DNA of 64,000 nt from CAWKGC01 sp963849005. Its GTDB lineage: Bacteria > Pseudomonadota > Gammaproteobacteria > Burkholderiales > Usitatibacteraceae. The DNA lies in the NCBI GenBank assembly GCA_963849005.1, contig CAWKGC010000019.1, forward strand, positions 248,001 to 312,000, read 5' to 3'. Under the pieces are notes generated by a model. It was not told the origin of the DNA. It was given only the letters and a program-made list of their open reading frames with translations, and did not search any database. Position 1 is the stretch's first letter, and the number at the start of each line of letters is the position of its first letter. Positions 30,094 through 38,935 of the stretch are shown here, in pieces. The position numbers and the translations under genes were made by a program.

Positions 30094-30996
30094 ATGCTTT
30101 CGCGCTTCTTGAACAACCGCAACATCCTCGGGCTGCTGTTCATGCTGCCCGCGTCGGTCTTGCTGCTCCTGTTCCTGACCTACCCCCTGGGCCTGGGCAC
30201 CTGGCTGGGCTTCACCGACACCAAGATCGGCCGCGGCGGCGGCTGGGTGGGACTCGACAATTTCATCTATCTGGTCGGCGACAGCGTCGCCCAGCTGTCG
30301 CTCTTCAACACGCTCTTCTACACGGTCGTGGCGAGCATCCTGAAATTCATGCTCGGGCTGTGGCTGGCGATATTGCTCAACCAGCACCTGCCGTTCAAGT
30401 CGTTCTTCCGCGCCGTCGTGCTGCTGCCCTTCATCGTGCCCACCGCGCTTTCCGCCATCGCATTCTGGTGGATATACGACTCGCAGTTCTCGATCATCAG
30501 CTGGACGCTCACCAGGATGGGGCTGATCGACCGCTATATCGACTTCCTCGGCGATCCGTGGCTGGCGCGCCTGTCGACCATCTTTGCGAACGTCTGGCGC
30601 GGCGTGCCATTCGTCGCCATCTGCCTCCTGGCGGGGCTGCAGACCATTTCCCCCTCGCTCTACGAGGCCGCGGCCCTCGACGGGGCAACGCCGCTGCAGC
30701 GTTTCCGTTACGTGACGCTGCCGCTGCTCACGCCGATCATCGCGGTGGTGATGACCTTCTCGGTCCTGTTCACGTTCACCGACTTCCAGTTGATCTACGT
30801 GCTGACGCGCGGCGGGCCGCTCAATTCGACCCATCTCATGGCCACGCTTTCGTTCCAGCGCGCCATTCCCGGCGGCTCGCTGGGCGAGGGCGCCGCGCTG
30901 GCCACGCTGATGATTCCCTTCCTGCTGGCAGCCATCCTGTTCAGCTACTTCGGGCTGCAGCGCCGCGCCTGGCAGCAAGGGGGCAAGGACGCATGA
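30094..30996 (+). CDS. ABC transporter permease, MalF/UgpA type
   Basis: A 300-residue inner-membrane permease with six predicted helices, beginning MLSRFLNNRNILGLLFMLPA. The EAA loop that contacts the ATPase is LYEAAALDGATPLQRFRYVT (about 188-207). It lies 44 bases after the binding protein. Its end overlaps the second permease by four bases (ATGA). Confidence 0.94.
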   Translation: MLSRFLNNRNILGLLFMLPASVLLLLFLTYPLGLGTWLGFTDTKIGRGGGWVGLDNFIYLVGDSVAQLSLFNTLFYTVVASILKFMLGLWLAILLNQHLPFKSFFRAVVLLPFIVPTALSAIAFWWIYDSQFSIISWTLTRMGLIDRYIDFLGDPWLARLSTIFANVWRGVPFVAICLLAGLQTISPSLYEAAALDGATPLQRFRYVTLPLLTPIIAVVMTFSVLFTFTDFQLIYVLTRGGPLNSTHLMATLSFQRAIPGGSLGEGAALATLMIPFLLAAILFSYFGLQRRAWQQGGKDA

Positions 30997-31865
30997 AAAA
31001 GGACGACAGCCAGTCCCAGGGCATGACCTACCTCGATTCGCTGCCGACGAAGGTGGTGACGATCTACCTGCCGTTGTTCGTATTCGTCTTCGTGCTGCTG
31101 TTTCCGTTCTACTGGATGGCGATCACGGCATTCAAGCCCGATGCCGAGCTGCTCAGCCGGGCCGGGAACCCGTTCTGGGTGATCAATCCGACGCTGGCGC
31201 ACTTCAAGAAGCTGCTCTTCCACACGCCCTATCCGGACTGGATGCTGAACACCGTGATCATCTCGGTGGTCGCTACCTTCGCCTCGCTCGTCGCAAGCGT
31301 GCTCGCGGCCTATGCGATCGAAAGGCTGCGCTACAAGGGCGCCAAGCAGGTCGGGCTCGCGGTGTTCCTCGCCTACCTCGTGCCGCCCTCGATCCTGTTC
31401 ATCCCGCTTGCAGCCATCGTCTTCAAGCTCGGCCTCTTCGACACGCGCTGGGCGCTGATCCTCACCTACCCGACTTTCCTGATCCCGTTCTGCACGTGGC
31501 TCCTGATGGGCTATTTCCGCTCCATCCCGTACGAGCTCGAGGAGTGCGCGCTGATCGACGGCGCGACCCGCTGGCAGATCCTCGTGAAGATCATCCTGCC
31601 GCTCGCGGTGCCCGGGCTCATCTCGGCCGGGATCTTCGCCTTCACGCTGTCGTGGAACGAGTTCATCTACGCGCTGACCTTCATCTCGTCGTCGGAGGTG
31701 AAGACCGTCCCGGTTGGCGTCATCACCGAGCTGGTCGAGGGCGACGTGTACCACTGGGGCGCGCTCATGGCCGGCGCGCTCCTGGGGTCGCTGCCGGTGG
31801 CGGTGATCTATTCCTTCTTCGTCGAGTACTACGTGTCCGGCATGACCGGCGCGGTGAAGGAGTGA
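30993..31865 (+). CDS. ABC transporter permease, MalG/UgpE type
   Basis: A 290-residue permease with six predicted helices. The EAA loop is YELEECALIDGATRWQILVK, and MalG-type features include SWNEFIYALTFISS. Its ATG overlaps the end of the first permease. It is the last gene of the plus-strand operon that starts with the dehydratase. An 85-base gap holding a perfect inverted repeat follows, before the convergent hydroxyacid dehydrogenase. Confidence 0.94.
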   Translation: MKKDDSQSQGMTYLDSLPTKVVTIYLPLFVFVFVLLFPFYWMAITAFKPDAELLSRAGNPFWVINPTLAHFKKLLFHTPYPDWMLNTVIISVVATFASLVASVLAAYAIERLRYKGAKQVGLAVFLAYLVPPSILFIPLAAIVFKLGLFDTRWALILTYPTFLIPFCTWLLMGYFRSIPYELEECALIDGATRWQILVKIILPLAVPGLISAGIFAFTLSWNEFIYALTFISSSEVKTVPVGVITELVEGDVYHWGALMAGALLGSLPVAVIYSFFVEYYVSGMTGAVKE

Positions 31866-31867
31866 TT

Positions 31868-31942
31868 GGGGTCAGAGACGTAATACTCGGGCTGGATTCC
31901 GGCGTTCGCCGGAATGACGACAAGTATTACGTCTCTGACCCC
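31868..31942. repeat. Nested palindromic REP-like element
   Basis: Perfect 20-base inverted arms, GGGGTCAGAGACGTAATACT (31868-31887) and its complement (31923-31942), flank an inner hairpin ATTCCGGC-GTTC-GCCGGAAT (31896-31915). The inner part belongs to the CTGGATTCCGG...CCGGAATGACG repeat family, also seen near 45060. The outer part is related to the GGGGTCAGACCCC repeat at 63614-63727. It fills the gap between two convergent genes almost exactly and may also end transcription from both sides. Confidence 0.85.
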
Positions 31943-31949
31943 GGTTTTC

Positions 31950-32885
31950 CTAAACGGGCGTCTTGAGCGCCTTGCCAGCGAAGAAGAGGGCGAGATTGTC
32001 GATCACCAGCTGCCCCATCGCCTCGCGGGTGGGGAAGGTGGCGCTGCCCACATGCGGCTGCAGGACGACGTTGTCCATCGCGAAGAACGCGTCGGGCACG
32101 CGCGGCTCGTCGACGAAGACATCGAGCCCGGCGCCGCCCAGCCTTCCTTCCTTCAGCGCTGCGATGAGTTCCGGCTCGTCGATCACCGCGCCGCGGGCGA
32201 TGTTCACGACCACGCCCTTCGGACCCAGCGCGTCGATCGCGGCGCGGTTGATGAGATTGCGCGTCGCCTCCCCGCCCGGGCACGAAGCCACGAGGAAGTC
32301 GCACTCTTTCGCCATCGCCGCGACATCCGGAAAGTACGGCCACGCGAGGCCGGCCTTGCGATTCGGCCCCTGGTAGGCGATCTTCAGGTTGAACGCCTCC
32401 GCCCGCCGCGCGATCGCCTTGCCGATCCGGCCCATGCCGATCACGCCGAGCGTCTTGCCCTGCACGCTCTCGGTGAGCATCATCGGCTTCTCCAGCCACT
32501 TGCCCGCGCGGACATAGCGGTCGCCCGCGGCAACGCGGCGCACCGTGGCGAGCAGCAGCGCGAACGCAAGGTCGGCCACGTCTTCGGTGAGCACATCGGG
32601 GGTATTGGAAACCGCGATGCCACGCGCCTTCGCGGCATCGAGGTCGATCGCGTCGGTGCCCACGCCGAAGTTCGCCAGCATTTTCAGCTTCGGCAGCTTC
32701 GCCATCAGTGCCGCGTCCATGCCGCGCCCGCCCGTGGTTGCGGCCGCCATGCAACGATCCGCGACCGAGGCGAAGAAGGCCTCCTTGTCGGGCGCGAGCC
32801 AGAGCTTGTGCGTGGCGTAGGCCTCGTCGAGCGCCTTGAGCGTCGGGCCGAACATCGGGCCGACGATGAAGAGATCGTTCTTCAA
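31950..32885 (-). CDS. 2-hydroxyacid dehydrogenase, GhrB/GyaR-like
   Basis: A 311-residue NAD(P)H-dependent dehydrogenase; likely reduces glyoxylate, hydroxypyruvate or a related keto acid. Motifs are LANFGVGTDAIDLDAAKARG, the cofactor loop GVIGMGRIGKAIARRAEAF, NIARGAVIDEPELIAAL with the catalytic Arg, VFVDEPRVP with the Glu, and QPHVGSAT with the His. It is the last gene of the minus-strand operon SDR-FAH-hydroxyacid dehydrogenase, one base after the FAH gene. Confidence 0.9.
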   Translation of the reverse strand: MKNDLFIVGPMFGPTLKALDEAYATHKLWLAPDKEAFFASVADRCMAAATTGGRGMDAALMAKLPKLKMLANFGVGTDAIDLDAAKARGIAVSNTPDVLTEDVADLAFALLLATVRRVAAGDRYVRAGKWLEKPMMLTESVQGKTLGVIGMGRIGKAIARRAEAFNLKIAYQGPNRKAGLAWPYFPDVAAMAKECDFLVASCPGGEATRNLINRAAIDALGPKGVVVNIARGAVIDEPELIAALKEGRLGGAGLDVFVDEPRVPDAFFAMDNVVLQPHVGSATFPTREAMGQLVIDNLALFFAGKALKTPV

Positions 32886-32886
32886 G

Positions 32887-33735
32887 TCACTTGCCTGTCC
32901 AGGGCACGACCACCTGCCGCTGCTCGCCGAGGCCCGCGATGCCGAGCGTGATCACGTCGCCGGGCTTGAGCCACACCGGGGGCTTCATTCCCATGGCCAC
33001 GCCGGGCGGGGTGCCGGTGGTGATGATGTCGCCGGGCAGCAGCGTCATGAAGCGGCTCACGAAGCTGACGATGTACGCGCAGCCGAAGATCATCGTGCGC
33101 GTATTGCCGCGCTGGCGCTTTTCCCCGTTCACGTCGAGCCACATGTCGAGCTTCTGCGGGTCCTTCACCTCGTCGGTGGTGACCAGCCACGGCCCCACCG
33201 GGCCGAAAGTGTCGCAGCCCTTGCCGCGGTCCCATTGGCAGGTCTCGAGCTGGAAGGCGCGCTCGGAGACGTCGTTCACGACGCAGTAGCCCGCCACGTG
33301 ATCGAGCGCCTTCGCCTCCGTTACGTACTGGGCCTTGGTGCCGATGACGATGCCGAGTTCCACTTCCCAGTCGAGCTTGGTCGAGTCCCGCGGCTGGATG
33401 ATGTCCTCGTTCGGCCCGCACAGGCAGGTGGTGGCCTTGCTGAATACCACAGGAGAAGTCGGCACGGGCATGCCGGCTTCGGCCGCGTGGTCGCTGTAGT
33501 TCAGCCCGATGGCGACGAACTTGCTGATGCCTGCGTACGGGACGCCCAGCCGGGGGTTGCCGCGCACCAGCGGCAGGCCCGCCGGATCGATGCGGCGCAG
33601 CTTCGCCAGTTCCCTGGGTGCCAGCGTGTTGAAGTCGATCTGGGTGATGACGCCCGAGAGGTCGCGGATGCGTCCTTCGCGGTCGAGCATCCCGGGCTTC
33701 TCGCGGCCGCTCGGGCCGTAGCGCAGCAGTTTCAT
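32887..33735 (-). CDS. Fumarylacetoacetate hydrolase-family protein (probable 2,4-diketo-3-deoxy-sugar-acid hydrolase)
   Basis: A 282-residue FAH-fold metal-dependent hydrolase or lyase. The family core is visible as FVAIGLNYSDHAAEAGMPVP, the metal-binding DWEVELGIVIG, and MTLLPGDIITTGTPPGVAMG. In non-phosphorylative L-fucose and L-rhamnose pathways a protein of this type splits a 2,4-diketo-3-deoxy acid into pyruvate and a 2-hydroxyacid. The SDR gene directly upstream encodes the expected preceding enzyme. The exact sugar cannot be read from sequence. Confidence 0.85.
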   Translation of the reverse strand: MKLLRYGPSGREKPGMLDREGRIRDLSGVITQIDFNTLAPRELAKLRRIDPAGLPLVRGNPRLGVPYAGISKFVAIGLNYSDHAAEAGMPVPTSPVVFSKATTCLCGPNEDIIQPRDSTKLDWEVELGIVIGTKAQYVTEAKALDHVAGYCVVNDVSERAFQLETCQWDRGKGCDTFGPVGPWLVTTDEVKDPQKLDMWLDVNGEKRQRGNTRTMIFGCAYIVSFVSRFMTLLPGDIITTGTPPGVAMGMKPPVWLKPGDVITLGIAGLGEQRQVVVPWTGK

Positions 33736-33757
33736 GGTGGTCCCTTCGAAAGAAAAA

Positions 33758-34498
33758 TCAGATGGTCATGCCGCCATCGACCGAGAACGCGTTCCCGGTG
33801 GCGAACTTCGATTCGTCGCTGGCAAGGTAGACGATCATCGGCGTGATGTCATCCACCGTGGCCAGGCGCCCCATGGGCTGGCGGGCGATGAAGTCCTTGC
33901 GCGCCTGCACCGGGTCGGCGAAGGCATTGATGCGTCCTTGCAGCGAAGGCGTCTCCACGGTGCCGGGACACAACGCATTGCAGCGGATGCCCTGCTTGAC
34001 GAAGTCCGCCGCCACGGCCTTGGTCAGCCCGATCACCGCCGCCTTGGTCGTCCCGTAGACGAAGCGGTTGGGCAGGCCCTTCAGGCTGGAGGCGATCGAG
34101 GACATGTTGATGATGCTGCCGCCGCCGGAGGCGACCATGGCCGGCAGGAACGCGCGGATGGTGCGGTACATGCTCTTCACGTTCAGGTTGAAGCTGAAGT
34201 CCCAGTCCTCGGGGCTGCAATCGAGGACCGTGCCGTGGTGCACGAACCCGGCGCAATTGAACAGGACATCGAGGCGGCCGACCTCCGCCGCGAGCTTCTC
34301 GACCTGCGCGGCGTCGGTCACGTCGAGCGTGCGCGTCACCACGCCCGGCGTGGCCTCGAGCGTTGCCAGCGCGCCGGCGTTGATGTCGGTCGCCCATACG
34401 CGGGCGCCTTCCGCGGCCATGGCGATCGCCGCCGCGCGCCCTATGCCCTGGCCTGCTGCCGTGATGAACGCCGTCTTGCCCTGCAGCCTGCCGCCCAT
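33758..34498 (-). CDS. SDR dehydrogenase, 2-keto-3-deoxy-L-fuconate dehydrogenase / BDH2 type
   Basis: A 246-residue classical SDR with cofactor motif TAAGQGIGRAAAIAMA, LDVLFNCAGFVHHGTVLDCS, catalytic Ser in INMSSIASS, and YGTTKAAVIGLTKAVAADF (YxxxK). These stretches match closely the BDH2/DHRS6 subgroup, whose bacterial members oxidise 2-keto-3-deoxy-L-fuconate or -rhamnonate. The start is ATG 34498 (MGGRLQGKTAFIT), placed by AAAGGGG upstream; an in-frame ATG at 34534 would add 12 residues. It heads the minus-strand operon and diverges from the GntR regulator. Confidence 0.88.
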   Translation of the reverse strand: MGGRLQGKTAFITAAGQGIGRAAAIAMAAEGARVWATDINAGALATLEATPGVVTRTLDVTDAAQVEKLAAEVGRLDVLFNCAGFVHHGTVLDCSPEDWDFSFNLNVKSMYRTIRAFLPAMVASGGGSIINMSSIASSLKGLPNRFVYGTTKAAVIGLTKAVAADFVKQGIRCNALCPGTVETPSLQGRINAFADPVQARKDFIARQPMGRLATVDDITPMIVYLASDESKFATGNAFSVDGGMTI

Positions 34499-34548
34499 GC
34501 CGCGCCCCTTTCGTTGACTTTGCCGGGAGGCCATGCCACTCTCGCGTG

Positions 34549-34571
34549 AATTGGCCTGACCACCTTACCAC
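34549..34571. promoter_or_regulatory. FadR/GntR-type operator in the SDR/gntR divergent region
   Basis: AATTGGCCTGACCA (34549-34562), four bases, then ACCAC (34567-34571). It is identical outside the 4-base spacer to the site at 24755-24777. It lies 48 bases before the regulator's start and 50 bases before the SDR start, so it is well placed for autoregulation and for control of the minus-strand operon. Confidence 0.7.
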
Positions 34572-34619
34572 GGCGATGTTAAGCCCGAATCCCGCGCCTG
34601 TCGAGTCGGAACCCCTGCG

Positions 34620-35321
34620 ATGCCGATCAAGTCAATCGAGCCCAAGCGCCTCTACCGCCAGATCGCCGACCAGGTCGCGGGACTGATCCGGCGCGGCGAG
34701 TACAAGGCGGGCGAGCGCCTGCCGCCCGAGCGCAAGCTCGCCGGCCAGCTCGGGGTGAGCCGCCCCTCGGTGCGCGAGGCGCTGATCGCACTCGAGGTCG
34801 AGGGCTACGTCGAGGTGCGCGTCGGCTCCGGAATCTACGTGACCTCCGCGCGCAGCCGCGTGGCGAAGCCCGAGATGGCCGCGGACTCCGGCCCCTTCGA
34901 GCTCATCAGCGCGCGCCTGCTGATCGAGTCCGAATGCGCGGCGCTGGCGGCAAGGCAAGCGAGCCAGGCGCAGGTACGCGGCATTCGCGCGGCGCTGGAG
35001 AAAATGAAGCGCGAGCGCACTCGCGGCGTGATGCCCCTGGAAAGCGATCGCGCGTTCCACCTGCGCATCGCGGAGGGCAGCGGCAACAGCGCGCTGGCGC
35101 TCACCGTGAAGACGCTCTGGGACCAGCGCACGCGGCCGCTGTTCCTGCGGCTCGAGCACCACTTCGATACGCCCGAACTCTGGGGCGCGGCGATCCTCGA
35201 GCACGAGGAGGTGGTTGCGGCGATCGAGGCGCGCAGCCCGGGGGCCGCGCGCAAGGCGATGCGACGGCACATGAAGATGGCGGCGAAGCGATTCAGCACG
35301 TCCTGGAAAAAGGGCCGCTGA
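34620..35321 (+). CDS. GntR-family transcriptional regulator, FadR subfamily
   Basis: A 233-residue regulator. The N-terminal winged helix (about 1-75) has YRQIADQVAGLIRRGEY, GERLPPERKLAGQLGVSRPS and VREALIALEVEGYVEVR. The C-terminal FCD ligand domain (about 95-230) shows the metal/ligand residues in SDRAFHLRIAE, EHEEVVAAIE and MRRHMKMAAKRF. FCD proteins usually sense organic or sugar acids and are released from DNA by them. It is the only regulator in the island and lies next to one of the two matching operators. Confidence 0.92.
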   Translation: MPIKSIEPKRLYRQIADQVAGLIRRGEYKAGERLPPERKLAGQLGVSRPSVREALIALEVEGYVEVRVGSGIYVTSARSRVAKPEMAADSGPFELISARLLIESECAALAARQASQAQVRGIRAALEKMKRERTRGVMPLESDRAFHLRIAEGSGNSALALTVKTLWDQRTRPLFLRLEHHFDTPELWGAAILEHEEVVAAIEARSPGAARKAMRRHMKMAAKRFSTSWKKGR

Positions 35322-35363
35322 CAGGCCCCGCTGCATTTGCGGCAAATCGAGGAGAGGCGAGCG

Positions 35364-35948
35364 ATGCATCCGATACCGATGACGACCGAGCCCGCGGCCG
35401 AAGGGCACGTGCTCAACGCCGAGGGCGAGTTCGCCGTGGTCGACGAGCCGATCGAGCTGGGCCACTACCGCTTCGAGGACTGGGTCTCCTTCGGCTTCTT
35501 CTGGGCGCTGGCCGCGACAGTCTTCTACCAGTTTTTCACGCGCTACGCACTCAACGATTCGGCCTCCTGGACCGAGGAGATCGCGCGCTACCTCCTGATC
35601 TGCACGGTCTTCACGGGCGCGGCCGTGGGCGTGCGCAAGAACAACCACATCCAGGTCGATTTCCTCTATCGCATCTTCCACGCCCGCGTGATGCGCGTGA
35701 TGTCCACGCTGGTGGACGTGCTGCGCGTGGCCTTCTTCGCCTATGCGAGCTGGCTCACGTGGCTCCTGCTCGGCAAGATCGGCAAGCAGCCGATGTCGGT
35801 CATCGACTGGCCGATCGGCCTGATCTATTCGGTGGTCATCGCAGGCTTCCTGATGATGACCTGGCGCGCCATTGGAGTGCTGGTGCAGAACTGGCGGCGG
35901 GGCGCCTCCGTCCTCGAGCAGCCCGAACTCATGGACGAGGCAAGATGA
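35364..35948 (+). CDS. TRAP transporter small permease, DctQ type
   Basis: A 194-residue membrane protein with four helices after a polar N-terminus. Typical DctQ features are FFTRYALNDSASWTEEIARY and GVRKNNHIQVDFLYRI. The start ATG 35364 follows GGAGAGGCGAGCG; the frame is open from 35337 but lacks such a site there. It overlaps dctM by four bases. It begins 42 bases after the GntR gene, so the regulator may share its transcript. Confidence 0.92.
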   Translation: MHPIPMTTEPAAEGHVLNAEGEFAVVDEPIELGHYRFEDWVSFGFFWALAATVFYQFFTRYALNDSASWTEEIARYLLICTVFTGAAVGVRKNNHIQVDFLYRIFHARVMRVMSTLVDVLRVAFFAYASWLTWLLLGKIGKQPMSVIDWPIGLIYSVVIAGFLMMTWRAIGVLVQNWRRGASVLEQPELMDEAR

Positions 35949-37348
35949 CCGCCACCGGATTCAAGCTGCTGTTCCTCGCCCTCATGGGCTCGGGAATCCC
36001 CGTGGCCATCGCCATGGCGGGCGCCTCGCTGATCTATGTGATCGCCTCGGGCACCGCGCCGGACTTCGTCGTCATCCACCGCATGGTCAACGGCATCGAT
36101 TCCTTCCCGCTGCTCGCGGTGCCGTTCTTCATCATGGCCGGCAACCTGATGAACTCCGCCGGCATCACCAACCGCATCTACAATTTTGCGCTGGCCCTGG
36201 TCGGCTGGCTGAAGGGCGGGCTGGGGCATGTGAACGTGGTGGGCTCGGTGATCTTCGCCGGGATGTCGGGCACCGCGATCGCCGATGCCGCGGGGCTGGG
36301 CACGATCGAGATCAAGGCGATGCAGGACCACGGCTACTCGACCGAGTTCTCGGTGGGCGTGACCGCAGCCTCCGCCACCCTCGGGCCGATCATCCCGCCC
36401 TCGTTGCCGTTCGTGATCTACGGCATGTTCGCCAACGTTTCGGTCGGCGCCCTGTTCCTCGCCGGAATACTGCCCGGCGCCATCATGGCGATCCTGATGA
36501 TGCTGACCGTTGCCTACTACGCGCACAAGAACGGCTGGGGCGGCGACGTCGTGTTCAGCTGGACGAAGACCGGCAAGGCGCTGGGCGAGCTCGGCGTCGT
36601 CATCGCCTATCCGACCGGTCTTTGGGCCGCGAGCGAAGCCGGCCTCAACATGCATTGGGTGGTGCCGATCAGCCTGGCGGTCCTGTTCGCCCTCGACCGC
36701 ATGCTCAAGTTCGGTGCCGTGCTGCCGATCATGACGCCCGTGCTCCTGATCGGCGGCATGACCACGGGCATCTTCACGGCGACCGAGGGCGCCATCGCGG
36801 CATGCGTCTGGGCGCTGCTCCTGGGCTTCGTGTGGTACCGCACCCTCAACTGGAGGATGCTCGTGAAGGTGTCGATGGACACGGTCGAGACCACGTCCAC
36901 GGTGCTGTTCATCGTCGCGGCCGCCTCGATCTTCGGCTGGATGCTGACCGCCACCCGCACCACGGAAATGATCGCGCAGTGGGTACTGGCGTTCACCAAC
37001 GAGCCGTGGATGTTCCTGCTGCTCGCCAACGCGCTGATGCTGTTCGTCGGCTGCTTCCTCGAGCCCACCGCCGCAATCACCATCCTCGTGCCGATCCTGT
37101 TGCCGATCGTGCGCCACCTCGGCATCGACCCGGTCCACTTCGGGCTGATCATGGTGCTCAACCTGATGATCGGGCTGCTGCATCCACCGATGGGGCTGGT
37201 GCTGTTCGTGCTCGCGCGCGTCGCCAAGCTCTCGGTGGAGCGCACCACGATGGCGATCCTGCCCTGGCTGGTGCCGCTCTTGATCAGCCTGGGCCTGGTG
37301 ACCTACATTCCGCAGATCAGCCTGTGGCTGCCGAGACAATTTTCCTGA
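35945..37348 (+). CDS. TRAP transporter large permease, DctM type
   Basis: A 467-residue polytopic protein with about twelve helices. DctM signatures are DSFPLLAVPFFIMAGNLMNS, GMSGTAIADAAGLGTIEIKA and TLGPIIPPSLPFVIYG. It uses an ion gradient to import small acids captured by the DctP protein. A hydrophilic or atypical stretch around residues 190-235 separates the two halves. It is overlapped by dctQ upstream and followed 11 bases later by the dehydratase. Confidence 0.94.
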   Translation: MTATGFKLLFLALMGSGIPVAIAMAGASLIYVIASGTAPDFVVIHRMVNGIDSFPLLAVPFFIMAGNLMNSAGITNRIYNFALALVGWLKGGLGHVNVVGSVIFAGMSGTAIADAAGLGTIEIKAMQDHGYSTEFSVGVTAASATLGPIIPPSLPFVIYGMFANVSVGALFLAGILPGAIMAILMMLTVAYYAHKNGWGGDVVFSWTKTGKALGELGVVIAYPTGLWAASEAGLNMHWVVPISLAVLFALDRMLKFGAVLPIMTPVLLIGGMTTGIFTATEGAIAACVWALLLGFVWYRTLNWRMLVKVSMDTVETTSTVLFIVAAASIFGWMLTATRTTEMIAQWVLAFTNEPWMFLLLANALMLFVGCFLEPTAAITILVPILLPIVRHLGIDPVHFGLIMVLNLMIGLLHPPMGLVLFVLARVAKLSVERTTMAILPWLVPLLISLGLVTYIPQISLWLPRQFS

Positions 37349-37359
37349 AGGACCGTGCC

Positions 37360-38883
37360 ATGCTCCAACACGCCTCGCTCGTGATCCGCCTGAATCCTGC
37401 CGACGACGTGGTGATCGCCTGCCGCGACCTCGATGCCGGGACCAATCTCATTGCCGAGAAGGTCGCCTGCCGCGACCGCATCCCCGCCGGGCACAAGGTC
37501 GCCACGCGCGCAGTCGCCAAGGGCGACCCGGTGCGCCGCTATGCCCAGATCATCGGCTTCGCCTCGCAGCCGATCGCCGCCGGCGACCATGTCCACGTGC
37601 ACAACCTCGAGATGCGCGCGTTCGACCGCGACTACGCTTTCTCGACGGACGTGAAGCCGGTTGTGCCGGTGACGCCCGCGGCGACCTTTCGCGGCTACGT
37701 GCGCCCGGACGGGCGCGTTGCGACGCGCAACTACATCGGCGTCATCGCCACGGTGAACTGCTCGGCGACGGTGTGCCGCGCGATCGCCGACCGCTTTCGC
37801 GGCGAGGCGCTCGCGGCGTTTCCCAATGTCGATGGCGTGGTGGCGCTGACGCACAGCACGGGCTGCGGCATGGATTCGGCGGGCGAGGGCATCGATGTGC
37901 TCCGCCGCACCATCGCCGGCTACGCGCGCCACCCGAACTTCGCCGGGATGCTCCTGGTCGGCCTCGGCTGCGAATCCAACCAGATGGGCGCGCTCATGCT
38001 TGCAGAAGGCCTCGCGCCTTCGAACCTCCTGCACACGATGACCATCCAGGACACGGGCGGCACGCGCAAGTGCATCGACGAGGGCGTCGCAAGGGTGAAG
38101 GCAATGCTGCCGATCGCCAACCGGCTCGAGCGTGAAGAGGTGAGTGCCGGCCACATCACCATCGGCCTGCAATGCGGCGGCTCCGACGGCTATTCCGGCA
38201 TCACGGCAAACCCCGCGCTGGGCGCGGCCGTTGACCTGCTGGTGCGCCACGGCGGCACGGCGATCCTCTCCGAGACGCCGGAAATCTACGGCGCCGAACA
38301 CCTGCTCACGCGCCGCGCGGTGACGCGTGAAATCGGCGAGAAGATCGTCAGGCGCATCGCGTGGTGGGAGGAGTACACCGCGCGCAACCACGGCGAGATG
38401 AACAACAACCCGTCGCCGGGCAACAGGGCGGGCGGGCTCACCACGATCCTCGAGAAGTCGCTGGGGGCGGTCGCCAAGGGTGGCACCACCAACCTCGTCG
38501 ATGTCTACGAGTACGCGCACCCGGTGACGGCGAAGGGCTTCGTCTTCATGGACACGCCGGGCTACGATCCGGTGTCGGCCACCGGGCAGGTCGCCGGCGG
38601 CGCCAACGTCATCTGCTTTACCACCGGGCGCGGGTCGGCCTATGGCTGCAAGCCCGCGCCGTCGCTCAAGCTCGCCACCAATTCGCCGCTTTACCTGAAG
38701 CAGACCGACGACATGGACATCAACTGCGGCACCATCCTCGATGGCGAGGAGACCGTGCAGGACGCGGGACGGCGCATCTTCGAGCGCGTGCTCGAGGTCG
38801 CCTCGGGCTCGCGCACCAAGAGCGAGGAACTGGGCTACGGCGAGGACGAGTTCGCGCCCTGGATCCTCGGTGCCACGATGTAG
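37360..38883 (+). CDS. UxaA/GarD-family hydro-lyase (altronate/galactarate dehydratase-like)
   Basis: A 507-residue enzyme with an N-terminal SAF domain (about 10-95; PAGHKVATRAVAKGDPV) and a long catalytic part with VATVNCSATVCRAIADRF, LTHSTGCGMDSAGEG, LGCESNQMGA, GLQCGGSDGYSGITANPALG and CFTTGRGSAYGCKPAPSLKL. Members dehydrate altronate, galactarate or related hexaric/hexonic acids with an iron or other divalent metal. It sits inside the TRAP operon, between dctM and dctP, so the TRAP importer very probably delivers its substrate. Confidence 0.9.
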   Translation: MLQHASLVIRLNPADDVVIACRDLDAGTNLIAEKVACRDRIPAGHKVATRAVAKGDPVRRYAQIIGFASQPIAAGDHVHVHNLEMRAFDRDYAFSTDVKPVVPVTPAATFRGYVRPDGRVATRNYIGVIATVNCSATVCRAIADRFRGEALAAFPNVDGVVALTHSTGCGMDSAGEGIDVLRRTIAGYARHPNFAGMLLVGLGCESNQMGALMLAEGLAPSNLLHTMTIQDTGGTRKCIDEGVARVKAMLPIANRLEREEVSAGHITIGLQCGGSDGYSGITANPALGAAVDLLVRHGGTAILSETPEIYGAEHLLTRRAVTREIGEKIVRRIAWWEEYTARNHGEMNNNPSPGNRAGGLTTILEKSLGAVAKGGTTNLVDVYEYAHPVTAKGFVFMDTPGYDPVSATGQVAGGANVICFTTGRGSAYGCKPAPSLKLATNSPLYLKQTDDMDINCGTILDGEETVQDAGRRIFERVLEVASGSRTKSEELGYGEDEFAPWILGATM

Positions 38884-38935
38884 GCAGGCAATTCGCAGCA
38901 CCCCGGGAAATCACACCGAAAAAATGGAGGAGACC

